DNA of 64,000 nucleotides from assembly GCA_037045055.1 (NCBI GenBank), contig JBAOHJ010000001.1, positions 1 to 64,000 on the forward strand, written 5' to 3'. How positions within the stretch are numbered: the first letter of the stretch is position 1; each line of letters starts with the position of its first letter. Source of the DNA: Phosphoribacter sp037045055 (lineage in GTDB: Bacteria; Actinomycetota; Actinomycetes; Actinomycetales; Dermatophilaceae). The notes under the pieces are model-generated. The model saw only the letters and a list, made by a program, of their open reading frames with translations. It was not told the origin of the DNA and searched no databases. This document shows positions 1 through 14,890 of this stretch, in pieces. A program made the position numbers and the translations under genes.

Positions 1-258
1 CCGATACATGCGACCCGCGACCTGACCCTTGAAGCGTCGCCCGAGCCACAGATCCAGCGGTGGCCCGACGCGCCGGTACACGGTGGCGAACGCCGGCGTC
101 CGCCCGACGACGCGCAGCAGCTTGCCGATGGGCGTCAGCTTCACGGATGCCTCGAACCCCGCCACCTCGCGCAGCCGCGCGGTGATCTCGCCCTGATCGA
201 GCCCGTGCTCCACGCTCCTCGCCCCCGCGCTCGCGCGCTCCCCCGCCACGGTCGTCAT
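1..258 (-). CDS. Partial N-terminus of a possible deazaflavin/quinone-type nitroreductase
   Basis: The reading frame opens at an ATG (complement 256-258) and runs off the left edge, so only the first 86 residues are visible. The N-terminus is Ala/Gly-rich and is followed by a segment with VYRRVGPPLDLWLGRRF. That resembles the region ahead of the GRKSG motif in the deazaflavin-dependent nitroreductase family, but the diagnostic motif lies outside the window. The family call is therefore tentative. It is divergent from the glutaredoxin gene, leaving a 75-bp gap for both promoters. Confidence 0.4.
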   Translation of the reverse strand, partial: MTTVAGERASAGARSVEHGLDQGEITARLREVAGFEASVKLTPIGKLLRVVGRTPAFATVYRRVGPPLDLWLGRRFKGQVAGRMYR

Positions 259-333
259 GCGCCGAGCCTATCACTCGTGACCCCGGTCGGCGGCGGGTTG
301 TCCGTACGGCGCGCTCCCGCTACCCTCTTCACG

Positions 334-699
334 ATGAAGAAGCTCGGCCTGGCGCTCGCGGCGGCGCTCGTCCTCTCGGCGATGGCTCCGCTGGCGCTCG
401 CGGCGCGGGGGGGCGGCGAGCCGGCGCGGCCCGGGATCCCGTCGAGCATGGCGTCCGGCGTGACGGTGTACGGCGCGAGCTGGTGCGGGCCCTGCAAGGC
501 GCTGGAGCGCGGGCTGCGCGAGCGGGACATCCCGTTCGAGATCGTCGACGTCGATCGCAACCCGGACGCTCACGAGCGCGCGAAGCAGGCGACGGGCACG
601 AGCGCCATCCCGGTCACCAGCGTCGCGCGCGGCGCGGGCATGGTGTGGATCGTCGGCGCCGACGTGGGCGCCGTCGAGCGCGCGTACCGCGGAAACTGA
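334..699 (+). CDS. Secreted glutaredoxin/thioredoxin-fold protein
   Basis: A 121-residue protein. Residues 1-22 form a signal peptide (MKKLG, then an Ala/Leu core ending ALA), so it should act in the periplasm or envelope. The redox motif WCGPC lies near residue 50, and the cis-proline loop of the thioredoxin fold is visible in AIPVTSV. The ~80-residue mature domain with a CGPC centre is the size of a glutaredoxin, and the domain has the IDV/DRN pattern of the NrdH/glutaredoxin group. ATG 334 is chosen because it starts directly at the signal peptide; the upstream extension of the frame lacks such a sequence. A role in disulfide exchange is inferred; the partner is unknown. It converges with the phosphatase-fold gene on the other strand. 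Confidence 0.75.
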   Translation: MKKLGLALAAALVLSAMAPLALAARGGGEPARPGIPSSMASGVTVYGASWCGPCKALERGLRERDIPFEIVDVDRNPDAHERAKQATGTSAIPVTSVARGAGMVWIVGADVGAVERAYRGN

Positions 700-1687
700 C
701 GCTCGCCGCTCGCTTCGCTAAGCGACCGACGATCTGCGAGCTCTCGGCGAGCAGGGACATGTGGTCCGACGCGCCCCGCGCGCCGACGTGGACCGAGAGC
801 GGCCGCACGCCCGGGCCGCACAGCACGCGGTCGATCCGCATCCACGGCACCTTGGTCGGAAACGTGTAGCCGAGCCCGCCGCCGACGGCCTCGAACGCGT
901 CGCGGAATCCCGTCAGGTGGCGCCTCGCGATCGCCGACAGCGGCGGCAAGTTGGTATCGCCGGCGATCACGACGGGGTTCGTGCGGGACCGCGCGTCGGT
1001 CATGAGCGCGGTGACCTGCTGCTCGCGGTGCTGCGTGTCCAGCGGGTGAGCGCCCCAGCGCAGCGCGTTGCGCGGCGAGTACGGGTGCACGTTGTAGACG
1101 TCGATCGGCCCCTTCGGCGTGTCGATCGTGTACCGCACGAACTGCGGCGGCAGATCGGCCTCCAGCAGCGGCGGCACGTGCACGTCGCGCAGCGGGAGGC
1201 GCGTGTGGAGGAAGAAGTCGCGCTCCACCGACACGGCGCCCGCCGCGGACAGGCGCTGCTTGAACAGCACGTCGGTCCTGCTGCTCGTCGCCTGCAGCAC
1301 GACGACGTCGGCGTTGGCAGCCTCGATCTCGGCGAGCACACGGTCCGCTCCGAGGCGGCCGTAGTACACGTTGTACGTGAGCAGGCGCAGGGCCGTCCCG
1401 GACGCCTGCTGCGAGCGCCCGGGCAGCTCGAGGCCCAGCACGGGGATCGCCAGCACGAGCCCGGCGGCCGCGGCGAGCGGCAAGAGCTTGCGGCGGCCGG
1501 GCCGAGCCGCACACGCCGTGGCCACGGCGAACGGGATCAGGAGAGGGAAGCGCGGCGCGTACAGGATCAGCAGGGTGACGCGGCTCCTCTCGCCCACGAG
1601 GCTGACGAGCAGCAGCACGGCCATGCTGACGACGAGCACCGCCCAGGCCGTCCCCTCGACGATCTTGAGCGCGCGCGACCCCGTCAT
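614..1687 (-). CDS. Membrane-anchored endonuclease/exonuclease/phosphatase family protein
   Basis: A 357-residue frame starting at ATG 1687. Three hydrophobic segments occupy about residues 10-90, followed by an EEP (DNase I-like metal-dependent hydrolase) domain. Family signatures are LLTYNVYYG at the start of the fold, the Asp/Asn motif AGDTNLPP and the C-terminal GASDHMSL. EEP proteins cleave phosphodiesters or phosphomonoesters; the substrate here cannot be read. The last ~35 residues are an Arg-rich run overlapping the glutaredoxin gene. A TTA codon at complement 719-721 sits where a TAG would end the protein after SSQIVGR, so the true 3' end is probably near 718. No frameshift is seen in the domain. 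Confidence 0.75.
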   Translation of the reverse strand: MTGSRALKIVEGTAWAVLVVSMAVLLLVSLVGERSRVTLLILYAPRFPLLIPFAVATACAARPGRRKLLPLAAAAGLVLAIPVLGLELPGRSQQASGTALRLLTYNVYYGRLGADRVLAEIEAANADVVVLQATSSRTDVLFKQRLSAAGAVSVERDFFLHTRLPLRDVHVPPLLEADLPPQFVRYTIDTPKGPIDVYNVHPYSPRNALRWGAHPLDTQHREQQVTALMTDARSRTNPVVIAGDTNLPPLSAIARRHLTGFRDAFEAVGGGLGYTFPTKVPWMRIDRVLCGPGVRPLSVHVGARGASDHMSLLAESSQIVGRLAKRAASVSFRGTRARRRPRRRRRSTPCPRRARRW

Positions 1688-1753
1688 GGCGACAGTGCTC
1701 TCGTACCACGACCGCGGAGCCGGGGGACCTCCGGACCCGCGGAGACCGCCTCG

Positions 1754-2387
1754 TCACGGCGCGTCCATGCACGTCTCGTCCGGGATGGTGGTCACGGCGC
1801 CGGTGCCCGTCAGCTTCGCCGTCCACGTGCCGCGCGCGTTCGGGCGCCGCGGGCTGACGATGTCCGGCTGGAAGGAGACGGTCATGGGTCCGCTGGTCCC
1901 CAATCGGCGCCGCGCGATGTCCAGCACACGCCCGACGGGACACATCGCCGGGCTCGCGTCGCCGAAGTCCATCGGGACGCGCGTCGCCGTGATGCCGCGT
2001 CCGCCGATGCCGACCAGCGCCACGCGGCTCCTGTCGCGGCGGCCGGTCACGTTGCCCACGATCCCGCCGGGCACCGCCGATGCCTCCCCCGGGTCGACGG
2101 AGCCGCGGGCATCGACGCCCACGATCGTGACGAGCACGAAGACCGGATCCCACGATCCCCACCTGTTCGGCCGCCGCTCGCGTGAGCTGGTCCATCGTCG
2201 TCACGACGTCGACGCCGCCCGGTGTCCCGCGAGCGCCGGAGGACGACGGCGCGCTCGCCCTCGAATCGGCCGCACTTGCGCGCGTGGGCGCCGTCGGCTC
2301 GTCGTTTCGCGTCGGGGTGCAAGAGGACGCAAGGCCGACGCAGAGGACTGCCAGGACGCTCCAGGAGCTCGCATACGTGGCATCCAT
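1754..2387 (-). CDS. Predicted lipoprotein of unknown function, one frameshift
   Basis: The product starts MDATYASSW and has a lipoprotein signal peptide with lipobox LASSC near residue 22, so it is probably exported and lipid-anchored. The frame is broken near 2145: residues up to EQVGIVG read in one frame and continue from VFVLVTIVGVDARG in another, finishing at a stop at 1754. The second part is rich in Gly and beta-prone residues and ends PDETCMDAP. No known domain is recognised. An indel of the kind common in this half of the window is the likely cause, so an intact gene of about 210 residues is inferred. Confidence 0.5.
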
Positions 2388-2521
2388 CGGCGCGAGAGCA
2401 GAGCACTCCACGCCGAGGGCGACAACAGCACCGAAACAGACGTCGAGCGCCCGTCCCCAGGCTGTTCCGAGCAACGCCGGATGACGGATAGCCGATAGGC
2501 GATGGCGATGGCCGACGCCTG

Positions 2522-3975
2522 CTAACGCCTCGGTCGACGCCTCCGCCTCGTCGGCCGAGGCGGCCGCGCCGGAGACGGGCGCGGATCGGGCGCAGCAGGC
2601 GAGCGCCCGAGCGAGCAGCGGCGCTGGCCGCCGCGATGCACGCTGGCCGACGAGCACGCCGAGCTTCGCCGCTGCGAGGCAGCGCGCGCGATCGGCGAAC
2701 GCGAGCTGCGCGATGAAGAGCGACATCGTGAAGCCGACGCCGGCCGACGACGCCGAGCACGACGAGGTGCCGCACGCGCGAGGCCCGCGCGGCAGCGTCG
2801 CGACGCCCGAGCCGCAGCGCGAGCGCAGCTCGCGAGCAGCACGCCGAGCGGCTTGCCGACGACGAGGCCCAGCCGCGACGCCGAGCGACCACGCGCCAGC
2901 GGCGCTCGCGTCGAGCGACGCGCCGCGCGAGCGACGACGCCCGCGTTGGCGAGCGCGAAGAGCGGCATGATGCCGAACGCGACCCACGGGTGGAGCGCCT
3001 CGATCAGGCTCTCGGCGGGCGAGATGGCCTCGCGCCGCGCGACGTCGACGTGGCGCAGCGTCTCGGCGAGCTCGTGCGAGCGAGCGCGCGTCGGCGTCGC
3101 GCGCGTCAGGCGCTCGAGCTCGCTGCGACGCCCGCGACGAAGCCCGTCGGCGCCGAGCCACGCGCGCACGGGCGTGAGCGAGCCCGACGATGACCCCGGC
3201 GATCGTCGGGTGAATCCCGGCCGACGTAGATGCCGGCCCAGACCACGACGCGCCGGCGACGACGTACGCGAGCCTGCGCAGCGCACGCCGAGGCGCTGCA
3301 TCGACGAGGATGCCGACGAAGCCCAGCGGCCGCGACGAGCAAGCCCGAGAGCTCGAGACGCCGGCGGAGTAGAAGAGCGCGATGACGACGATCGCGCCGA
3401 GGTCGTCGATGACCGCGAGCGCGAGGAGCAGCACCCGCAGCGCGGCGGGCACGCGCTTGCCGAGCAGCGTGAGCACGCCGACGGCGAACGCGATGTCGGT
3501 CGCCATCGGCACGCCCCAGCCCGCGCGCGTCGCGGGCGCGCCGGCGATCGCGAGGTAGATGCAGCCGCGGGCACGACCATGCCGCCGAGCGCGGCCGCCG
3601 CGGGCAGCGCGGCGCGGCGCCACTCGGAGAGCTCGCCGTGGTGGATCTCGCGGCGGATCTCCATCCCGACGACGAAGAAGAAGATCGACCATCAGCCCGT
3701 CGTTGACGAACCACTCGAGCGAGCGCTCGAACGCGAACGTCGCCGATGCGCACGCCGAGCGGCGTGTGCCACAGGCGCACGTAGCTCGCGGCCCACGGCG
3801 AGTTCGCCCAGACCGAGGGCCACCGCCGCGGCGACGAGCAGCAGGATGCCGCTCGCCGCCTCGATCGCGCAGGAAGCGCTCGAGCGGGCGGCCCGCGAGG
3901 CGCGGCGAAGCGGAGCAGCGGCTCCCACGCCTCGGGCGGAGCGCCGCGCGCGATGTCGTGCGGAGGCTTCTGCAT
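2522..3975 (-). CDS. nhaA: Na+/H+ antiporter NhaA, multiple frameshifts
   Basis: An inner-membrane sodium/proton antiporter exchanging Na+ for H+ in pH and salt homeostasis. Starting at ATG 3975 (MQKPPHDIAR), NhaA landmarks appear in successive frames: ASGILLLVAAAVALGLGELA (TM1), SYVRLWHTPLGVRIGD, FFFVVGMEIRREIHHGEL-type text, GVPMATDIAFAVGVLTLLG, the ion-binding region LALAVIDDLGAIVVIALFY with its Asp pair, and VGFTMSLFIAQLAF near the C-terminus. The ATDIAF and DDLGAI motifs are the family hallmarks. At least five indels are needed to join these pieces. The true stop is probably the TAG readable at complement 2522-2524, after which TTA spoils the frame. Total length fits the usual ~390-480 residues. 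Confidence 0.8.
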
Positions 3976-4093
3976 GGACCCGTGCCAACCCTACGGCGCG
4001 CGTACCGTCTCGTCGATCCAAACCGGTCGTCGGTCCTCGCCGGAGCATGCCGATAGTGGCCCGTTCGCGGTGAAGCCTGGGTAACGTACGCGG

Positions 4094-4903
4094 ATGGCGC
4101 CCGAGCCGAGCTACACCGAAAAGGACCCGCTGGACGACTTCGAACGCCGCGACGTGACCTTGCTCGGACAGACGCGCCTCGTCTACGTCGCGGGCAAGGG
4201 GCCGGCGGTGATCGTGATGACCGAGATGCCCGGCATCAGCCCCCACGTCGCGCGGTTCGCCCGGTGGGTGCGGGACGCGGGCTTCACCGTGTTCATGCCC
4301 CACCTGTTTGGAGAGGACGGCGCGCCTCCGCGGATCCCCGGCGCCGTCGTCACGATGCTGCGCGGGTGCGTCAGCGCCGAGTTTCGCGCCTTCGCCTCCA
4401 ACGCGTCGAGCCCCATCACCGTGTGGCTCCGCGCGCTCGCGGCCCACGCGCACGCCGCGTGCGGCGGTCCCGGCGTCGGCGCGATCGGCATGTGCTTCAC
4501 GGGGAATTTCGCGCTGTCGATGATGCTCGAGAAGTCGATGCTGGCGCCCGTGCTGTCGCAGCCGTCGCTCCCGATCACGAACCGCGCGGGGATGCACATC
4601 GCGCCCGATGAGCTCGCCGCGGTGAAGAAGCGCCTCGACGAGGAGGATCTGACCGTGCTCGCGTATCGCTTCGAGGGCGATCTCTTCTGCCGCAAGGAGC
4701 GCTTCGACGCCTACCAGAAGGCGCTGGGGCCGCGCTTCGTGGCGCGCGTGCTCCCCGACTCGGCGGCCAATCCGAAATCGCCGATGAGCAATCCGCACAG
4801 CGTCGTCACCGTTCACCTCATCGACGAGGAGGGGCAGCCGACCCGGGCGGCGGTCGACGAGATCCTCGCCTTCTTCCGCGCGCGCCTCGGCGTCGCCTCC
4901 TGA
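4094..4903 (+). CDS. Dienelactone hydrolase family protein
   Basis: An intact 269-residue alpha/beta hydrolase with no signal peptide, so probably cytoplasmic. The nucleophile elbow is GAIGMCFTGNFAL near residue 133, with Cys at the centre as in dienelactone hydrolases. Asp and His candidates lie downstream (RFEGDLFCRKERFD; HSVVTVHLID). Family members hydrolyse lactones or related esters, and the substrate here is unknown. ATG 4094 starts at MAPEPSYTEKD, close to the expected N-terminus. Unlike its neighbours it carries no frameshift. It converges with the lipoprotein gene ending at 4909. Confidence 0.85.
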   Translation: MAPEPSYTEKDPLDDFERRDVTLLGQTRLVYVAGKGPAVIVMTEMPGISPHVARFARWVRDAGFTVFMPHLFGEDGAPPRIPGAVVTMLRGCVSAEFRAFASNASSPITVWLRALAAHAHAACGGPGVGAIGMCFTGNFALSMMLEKSMLAPVLSQPSLPITNRAGMHIAPDELAAVKKRLDEEDLTVLAYRFEGDLFCRKERFDAYQKALGPRFVARVLPDSAANPKSPMSNPHSVVTVHLIDEEGQPTRAAVDEILAFFRARLGVAS

Positions 4904-4908
4904 CCGCG

Positions 4909-5587
4909 CTACTTGCGCTGCCCGTCGTCCAGCAGCTTGCGGTAGAGGTGCGCCACCGCGACGATCGCCGCCGCGTTCGCCTGCTGGTCGGCGGAGACGT
5001 TGCCGGCGAGGTAGACGGGCTTGTCGTAGCTGTATTGCCATACCGCGACGGCTTTGCCCCCGACGCGCGCTGCCCTGCCGAGGCCCGGGAACGTCTTCCC
5101 CTGATCGGTGAGATCGTGCGGCCCGATCGTGAACGAATCGCCGCCGAGCTCCGCGGAGCCGTCCCCGCGCGCGTCGAGCCCGATCGTCCCGACCGTGCCG
5201 CGGCCGTCCGTGTGCTCGACGCGGCACGAGAGCGCATGCGACTCGGTGGAGAGATCGACCTTTCCGATCTTCATCGAGGACGACTCGCGGTCGTCCGTGC
5301 ACGAGACGAGGCGCACGGATCGCCCCGCGTTCACGAGCGTGAAGGAGAACACGGTCGCGCCCGACGCCGTCACGCGTCCGAACCACCGGACGGCGTCCTG
5401 CTCCGTCCAGCCGTGGGTCCGGTACCCGGCCGTCGAGTACGGCCGGAGCTCCACCGTGTTTCCGATCAGCGAGACGGAGGCGCTCGTGCGAAGGGCGCTC
5501 CCCGCCATCTCCGGCGGGACGCCGAATCGAGAGCGGCGTGCAGGCGAGCACGGGGAGCAACGAGAGGAGCGCGGCTGCGCGCTTCAT
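4909..5587 (-). CDS. Predicted lipoprotein, coupled to the TetR gene, one frameshift
   Basis: Starts MKRAAALLSLLPVLAC, a lipoprotein signal peptide with Cys at about position 16. The reading frame shifts near 5525, after which a ~200-residue beta-rich domain follows (MAGSALRTSASVSLIGN onward) and ends YRKLLDDGQRK. No domain is recognised. Several lines of Thr/Ser/Val alternation with scattered Asp suggest an extracytoplasmic beta-sandwich, but this is only an impression. Its ATG overlaps the stop of the upstream TetR gene as ATGA, so the two are probably co-transcribed and translationally coupled. Confidence 0.55.
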
Positions 5588-6279
5588 CCGGGCAGCCTAC
5601 GACAGGTCATCGACAGGTCATCGTCCCCACGCATCGCCCCGCGTGCCGGCGGTAACGCCCCGCCCGGACCCGTGCTCCGGGCCGCGACCGCGACGCCCTC
5701 GACGTAGCCGCCACGGAGGATCTCGTAGATGCCGTCGATCATCGTCTCGAGGTCGTAGTCCCAGTCGCGCTTGACGATGTGGAAGAGCATCTCCTTGATG
5801 CCGCCCATCGTGAAGTACGCGAACAGGCGGACGTCTCCCTTGCGCACGAGGCCGCGCGCCTGACCGTCGCGGAGGCTCTGCATGAACAGCTTGCCGACCT
5901 CGTCGTAGAAGCCCATCAGGCGCGCGTCGAAGGCCTCGTCCACGCCGAGCGCGTCGGCCATGAAGATCTTCGCCATCATCCGGTCCTCGAGGAAGACCTT
6001 CAGGACGCTGCGGACGTTCTCCTTGATCTGGTCCTCGACGGTGCGCGCCGGATCGTCCGGGTCGACCCGTTGGATCGCCATCCCGAGCCGCGCCGAGAAG
6101 CGATCGACGAGCTCCTCGAAGATCGTCCGCTTGTCGGTGAAGTACAGATAGAAGGTGCCGCGCGCGATGTGCGCGCTCGCCACGATGTCGTCGATCTTCG
6201 TGGCGTGGTAGCCGCCCTTGGCGAACTCCTCGCGTGCCGCGGCGAGGATCTGGGCGCGTCTGTCTTCTTTGGAGGCCAT
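5584..6279 (-). CDS. TetR/AcrR family transcriptional regulator
   Basis: A 231-residue repressor-type protein. Residues ~8-55 form the TetR helix-turn-helix (RRAQILAAAREEFAKGGY, then TKIDDIVASAHIARGTFYLYF), ending with the conserved F-Y-x-Y-F motif. The remaining helical domain should bind ligand and dimerise. It is divergent from the activase/dehydratase operon, and the 310-bp gap holds two palindromes suitable as operators. Control of that operon and of itself is inferred from this layout. The C-terminal ~35 residues are Gly/Arg-rich and could reflect an indel before the real stop. Confidence 0.88.
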   Translation of the reverse strand: MASKEDRRAQILAAAREEFAKGGYHATKIDDIVASAHIARGTFYLYFTDKRTIFEELVDRFSARLGMAIQRVDPDDPARTVEDQIKENVRSVLKVFLEDRMMAKIFMADALGVDEAFDARLMGFYDEVGKLFMQSLRDGQARGLVRKGDVRLFAYFTMGGIKEMLFHIVKRDWDYDLETMIDGIYEILRGGYVEGVAVAARSTGPGGALPPARGAMRGDDDLSMTCRRLPG

Positions 6280-6475
6280 GCTTCTTCGAGCTCGCGCGGC
6301 GTTCGCGCGTGGCGGGAACCTGCCACGGATCGGGGTCGAGCGGGAGGTCGACCGCCACGGATCGCCCGCCGAGCGCGGGTGGCGGAGGCCCGATCCGGGT
6401 GTGGGGGTGACGTAGCGTCACCTTCGGACGGAATCGCTTGCCTGGTCCGGGAATGTCCCGTAGCCCTTGGAGGCT

Positions 6476-6491
6476 GACTGACACGTCAGTC
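6476..6491. promoter_or_regulatory. Palindromic operator candidate 1
   Basis: GACTGAC-AC-GTCAGTC is a perfect 7-bp inverted repeat with a 2-bp centre, the size and symmetry of a TetR-dimer site. It lies about 100 bp upstream of the activase ATG and 197 bp from the TetR start. Confidence 0.55.
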
Positions 6492-6555
6492 TAGTTCGTC
6501 GATCGGGTGAAAACCCCTGTTTCCGGGGCGTTTCGGGGTCCTGTCGGCGATCTGG

Positions 6556-6571
6556 GTGACACGTCCGTCAC
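6556..6571. promoter_or_regulatory. Palindromic operator candidate 2
   Basis: GTGAC-ACGTCC-GTCAC is an inverted repeat with 5-bp arms. It shares TGACACGTC with the site 80 bp upstream and ends 18 bp before the activase start codon, where binding would block transcription or initiation. Confidence 0.45.
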
Positions 6572-6588
6572 GTCCGCGGAGGGTGAGC

Positions 6589-12372
<5,784 letters not shown>

Positions 12373-12394
12373 CCGAAGACGGTTCGTCGCCGAC

Positions 12395-12423
12395 GAGGTC
12401 GCCTGCCACCGGCAGGCGGCCTC
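12395..12423 (+). terminator. Hairpin after the dehydratase gene
   Basis: A 13-bp stem (GAGGTCGCCTGCC, its complement with one G-T wobble) and a 3-base loop, followed by GCTTCGTTT. It lies 23 bases after the proposed TAG stop and before the TPM gene, so it probably ends the activase/dehydratase transcript. Confidence 0.5.
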
Positions 12424-12487
12424 GCTTCGTTTGAAGGACGTGCGCGGAGCGCCCGTTCGCGCCCGTTCGCGTCTACGCTGGGCGACC

Positions 12488-13115
12488 GTGTCGGCACCTC
12501 TTCCAGCCGTCCGCGCGCGCCGAGGTACAGGCGCCCGTGCGCGCGGTGGAGCAGCAGACCGCCGCCGAGGAATCGTCGTCACGGTGCACCCGACGTCGGG
12601 CACGTATCGGCACGCCGATTACCTGGCCGGGTTCGTCTGCGCGCGCGCTCGCCGCGCTCTGCGTCTCCCTGTTCCACCCCGAGCCGTTCGAGTACACGTT
12701 CTTCCCGCTGGAGCTGACGGCGGCGTTCGTGCTCGGCGCGGGCGGGCCACACCCGCGTTCTTCGCGCCGCTGCGGCGGCTCCTCGCGTCGCGCAAGCTGC
12801 GAGAAGAACGTCCGTACGAGCGCGAACGCGGCGTTCGTCGAGCTGGGCGTCTTCCGGACGAAGGGGCGCACCGGCATCCTGGTGTACGTCGCCACGTTCG
12901 AGAAGCGCGTGGTGGTCGTGCGCCGACGTCGGCGTGGATCCCGCGGCGCTCGGGCCCGAGTGGGAAAAGGCGCTCGCGGCGCTCGATCGCTCCGCGCGCG
13001 GCGGCACCCGGCGCGCTCGCGACCGCGCTCGCGGCGTCTCGGCCCGCTGCTCTCCAGGGCGCTCCCGCGGCAAGCCGACGACGTGAACGAGCTGGAAGAC
13101 GCGGTGCGCGCGTGA
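12488..13115 (+). CDS. TPM-domain membrane protein, frameshifted
   Basis: Starts at GTG 12488. The TPM (TLP18.3/Psb32/MOLO-1) domain shows as AAVRAVEQQTAAE then IVVTVHPTSGTYRHADYL. A hydrophobic stretch follows (LAALCVSLF, FFPLELTAAFVLGA). Downstream come TSANAAFVELGVFRTKGRTG, ILVYVATFEKRVVVVADVG and a helical C-terminus ending DDVNELEDAVRA. Members localise to membranes, but their biochemical role is poorly defined. Indels break the frame about six times. The stop overlaps the next start as GTGA, suggesting a two-gene operon with the Tim44-like gene. Confidence 0.6.
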
Positions 13116-14872
13116 GCCGGCTCCTCGGCCTCGTCCTCGTGATGCTGGTCGCGCTGCTGTCGGGCGATGCTGCGGCACGCCCCGGCGGTGGACAGAGCTT
13201 CAGCAAGTCGTCGTCGTCCTCGTCGTCGTCCAAGTCGAGCTCGTCGTCCAGCTCGTCGAAGTCGTCGACGTCGTCGGGGAGCGGCAGCTCGTCGAAGTCG
13301 GGCTCGTCGAGCCGCCCGGCCAGGGAGCGGCAGCTCGTCGAAGTCGGGCTCGTCGACGTCGTCGGGGAGCGGCAGCTCGTCGAAGTCGGGCTCGTCGAGC
13401 GGGACGAGCACCGGCACGAGCACGGGGACCAGCACCGGCTCCGGTTCCTACGAGCCCGGCAGCTCGTCGAGCGGGGCCTCCTCTCCGGCTGGCGACGAGC
13501 CGCCGCCGCCGCGACAGCGGTCGACGGGTGGGTTCTTCTTCGTCCTTCTTCCTGATCGCGGGCGGCGTGGTCCTGGTCGTGGTGCTGGTCTATCGCCACC
13601 AGACCGGGATGCGGCAGGCCGCGTGGCAGGCGGGGGGAGGGAGCGCGCCGGCGCCCGACCCCGGACGCGCTCTCGCCGACGCGCGCCTCCCGTGGGGGCC
13701 ACGCTCGCCGGGCTGCGCTCCGCGGACGACGGCTTCTCGCAGACGCTGCTCGAGGACTTCCTCTCGTCGCTCTATGGGGAGACCCAGGCCGCGCGAGGAG
13801 CGAGGAAATCTTCCCCGCATGGCGGCGTACCTGTCGGACGCACGACGCGCGCGCGCTGTACACCGGGGACCCCGCGGACGCGGTCCGCGCGACGTCATCG
13901 TGGGCGGCATGACGATCACCGAGGTGCGCGCGCTGACCCCCGCCTGCGCCGCGTCGAGGCCGCCCACGGTCCGCTTCGAGACGAACCTCACCGAGGTCAC
14001 GAAGGGGAGAGAGCAGAGCTTCTACGTCGAGGAGGAGTGGGTGCTCGTCCGCAACGCCGACGCGCGCTCGCGCGATCCCGAGGCCGCGCGGGTGATCGGA
14101 TGCCCGCGCTGCGGGGCCCCGCTCGACAAGGTCGTCGGCGGCGTCTGCCGCTATTCCGCTAAGAAGCCCGCTGGCGAGGGCGAGGTCGACTGGTACGTCA
14201 CGGTCGTCCGCGTGCAGATGCACGAGCCGCGCGGCCCGATCCTGACCGGGACGACCGAGGAGGTCGGCACCGATCTGCCCACGGTGGTCGCGCCCGACCT
14301 CAAGGCGGCGTACGGCGAGCTGACCCGGCGCGACCCCGGCTTCGTGTGGTCCGCGTTCAACGCCCGCGCTCGAGCACGTCTTCCGCACGTTCCACGCCGC
14401 GTGGACCGCGCGCGATCTGAAGGCGATACGCCCGCTTCCTGTCGGACGGCCTCTTCGAGCGCCAGCGATACTGGATACGTGCCTACGAGGAGACGGGCCT
14501 GCGCAACGTGTCCGAGGGCGCGCACATCGTGAGCGTGCAGGTCGCGCGCGTGCTCTCCGACAAGCACTACGACGCGATCACCGTCCGGGTCTACGCCGTC
14601 GGGCCTGGACTACACGCTCGACGAGCAGGGCAAGCGTCGTGGGCGGGGATCGCAGGACGCAGCCGCGCGAGTACAGCGAATACTGGACGTTCATCCGCGG
14701 CACGCGCGGCCAGCGGCCCCGCGCGGACCGACGCGGCGTGCCCGAGCTGCGGCGCCCCGCTCGCGATCTCCATGGCCGGGCAGTTGCGAGCACTGCAACG
14801 CCAAGGTCACGCGCGGCGCATTTCGACTGGGTGCTCTCGCGCATGGAGCAGGACGAATCGTACACGGGCTGA
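13112..14872 (+). CDS. Tim44-like domain membrane protein with Ser-rich linker and zinc ribbons, frameshifted
   Basis: An N-terminal signal peptide (MSRLLGLVLVMLVALLSG) precedes a long Ser/Lys/Gly tract. A transmembrane helix follows (FFLIAGGVVLVVVLVYRHQ) and then a soluble part with two CxxC zinc ribbons: CPRCGAPLDK...GVC near 14100 and CPSCGAPL...CEHC near 14750. Between them is a Tim44/NTF2-like domain (AFNARLEHVFRTFHAAWTAR, LFERQRYWI, ITVRVYAVGLDYTLDE, EYWTFIRG). This architecture matches bacterial Tim44-domain proteins that sit beside TPM-domain genes. Several indels break the frame, notably in the Ser-rich repeats and near 13700, 14370 and 14610. The final frame ends DWVLSRMEQDESYTG. 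Confidence 0.65.
13278..13408 (+). repeat. Three direct repeats inside the Ser-rich linker
   Basis: A 33-bp unit beginning GGAGCGGCAGCTCGTCGAAG occurs at about 13278, 13324 and 13376. It encodes GSGSSSKSGSS-type segments. Spacer lengths differ between copies and one spacer disrupts the frame, so copy number may be affected by assembly error. Confidence 0.6.
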
Positions 14873-14890
14873 CCCCGTGGTCCCGCGCGC

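Larger units (their letters stand above)
6280..6588. promoter_or_regulatory. Divergent control region between TetR gene and activase operon
   Basis: This 309-bp gap has no convincing gene. It contains a 7-bp-arm palindrome at 6476-6491, a second inverted repeat at 6556-6571, and a GGAGGG ribosome-binding site 5-10 bases before the activase ATG at 6589. The two repeats share the core TGACACGTC. The arrangement fits a TetR-controlled divergent promoter. No confident -35/-10 pair was found. Confidence 0.5.

Noticed and set aside
570..3692. A 1,040-codon open frame on the minus strand
   Set aside because: It only strings together pieces of NhaA, the lipoprotein and the phosphatase-fold gene in shifting frames, with long Arg/Ala-rich shadow stretches. 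It is not one protein.
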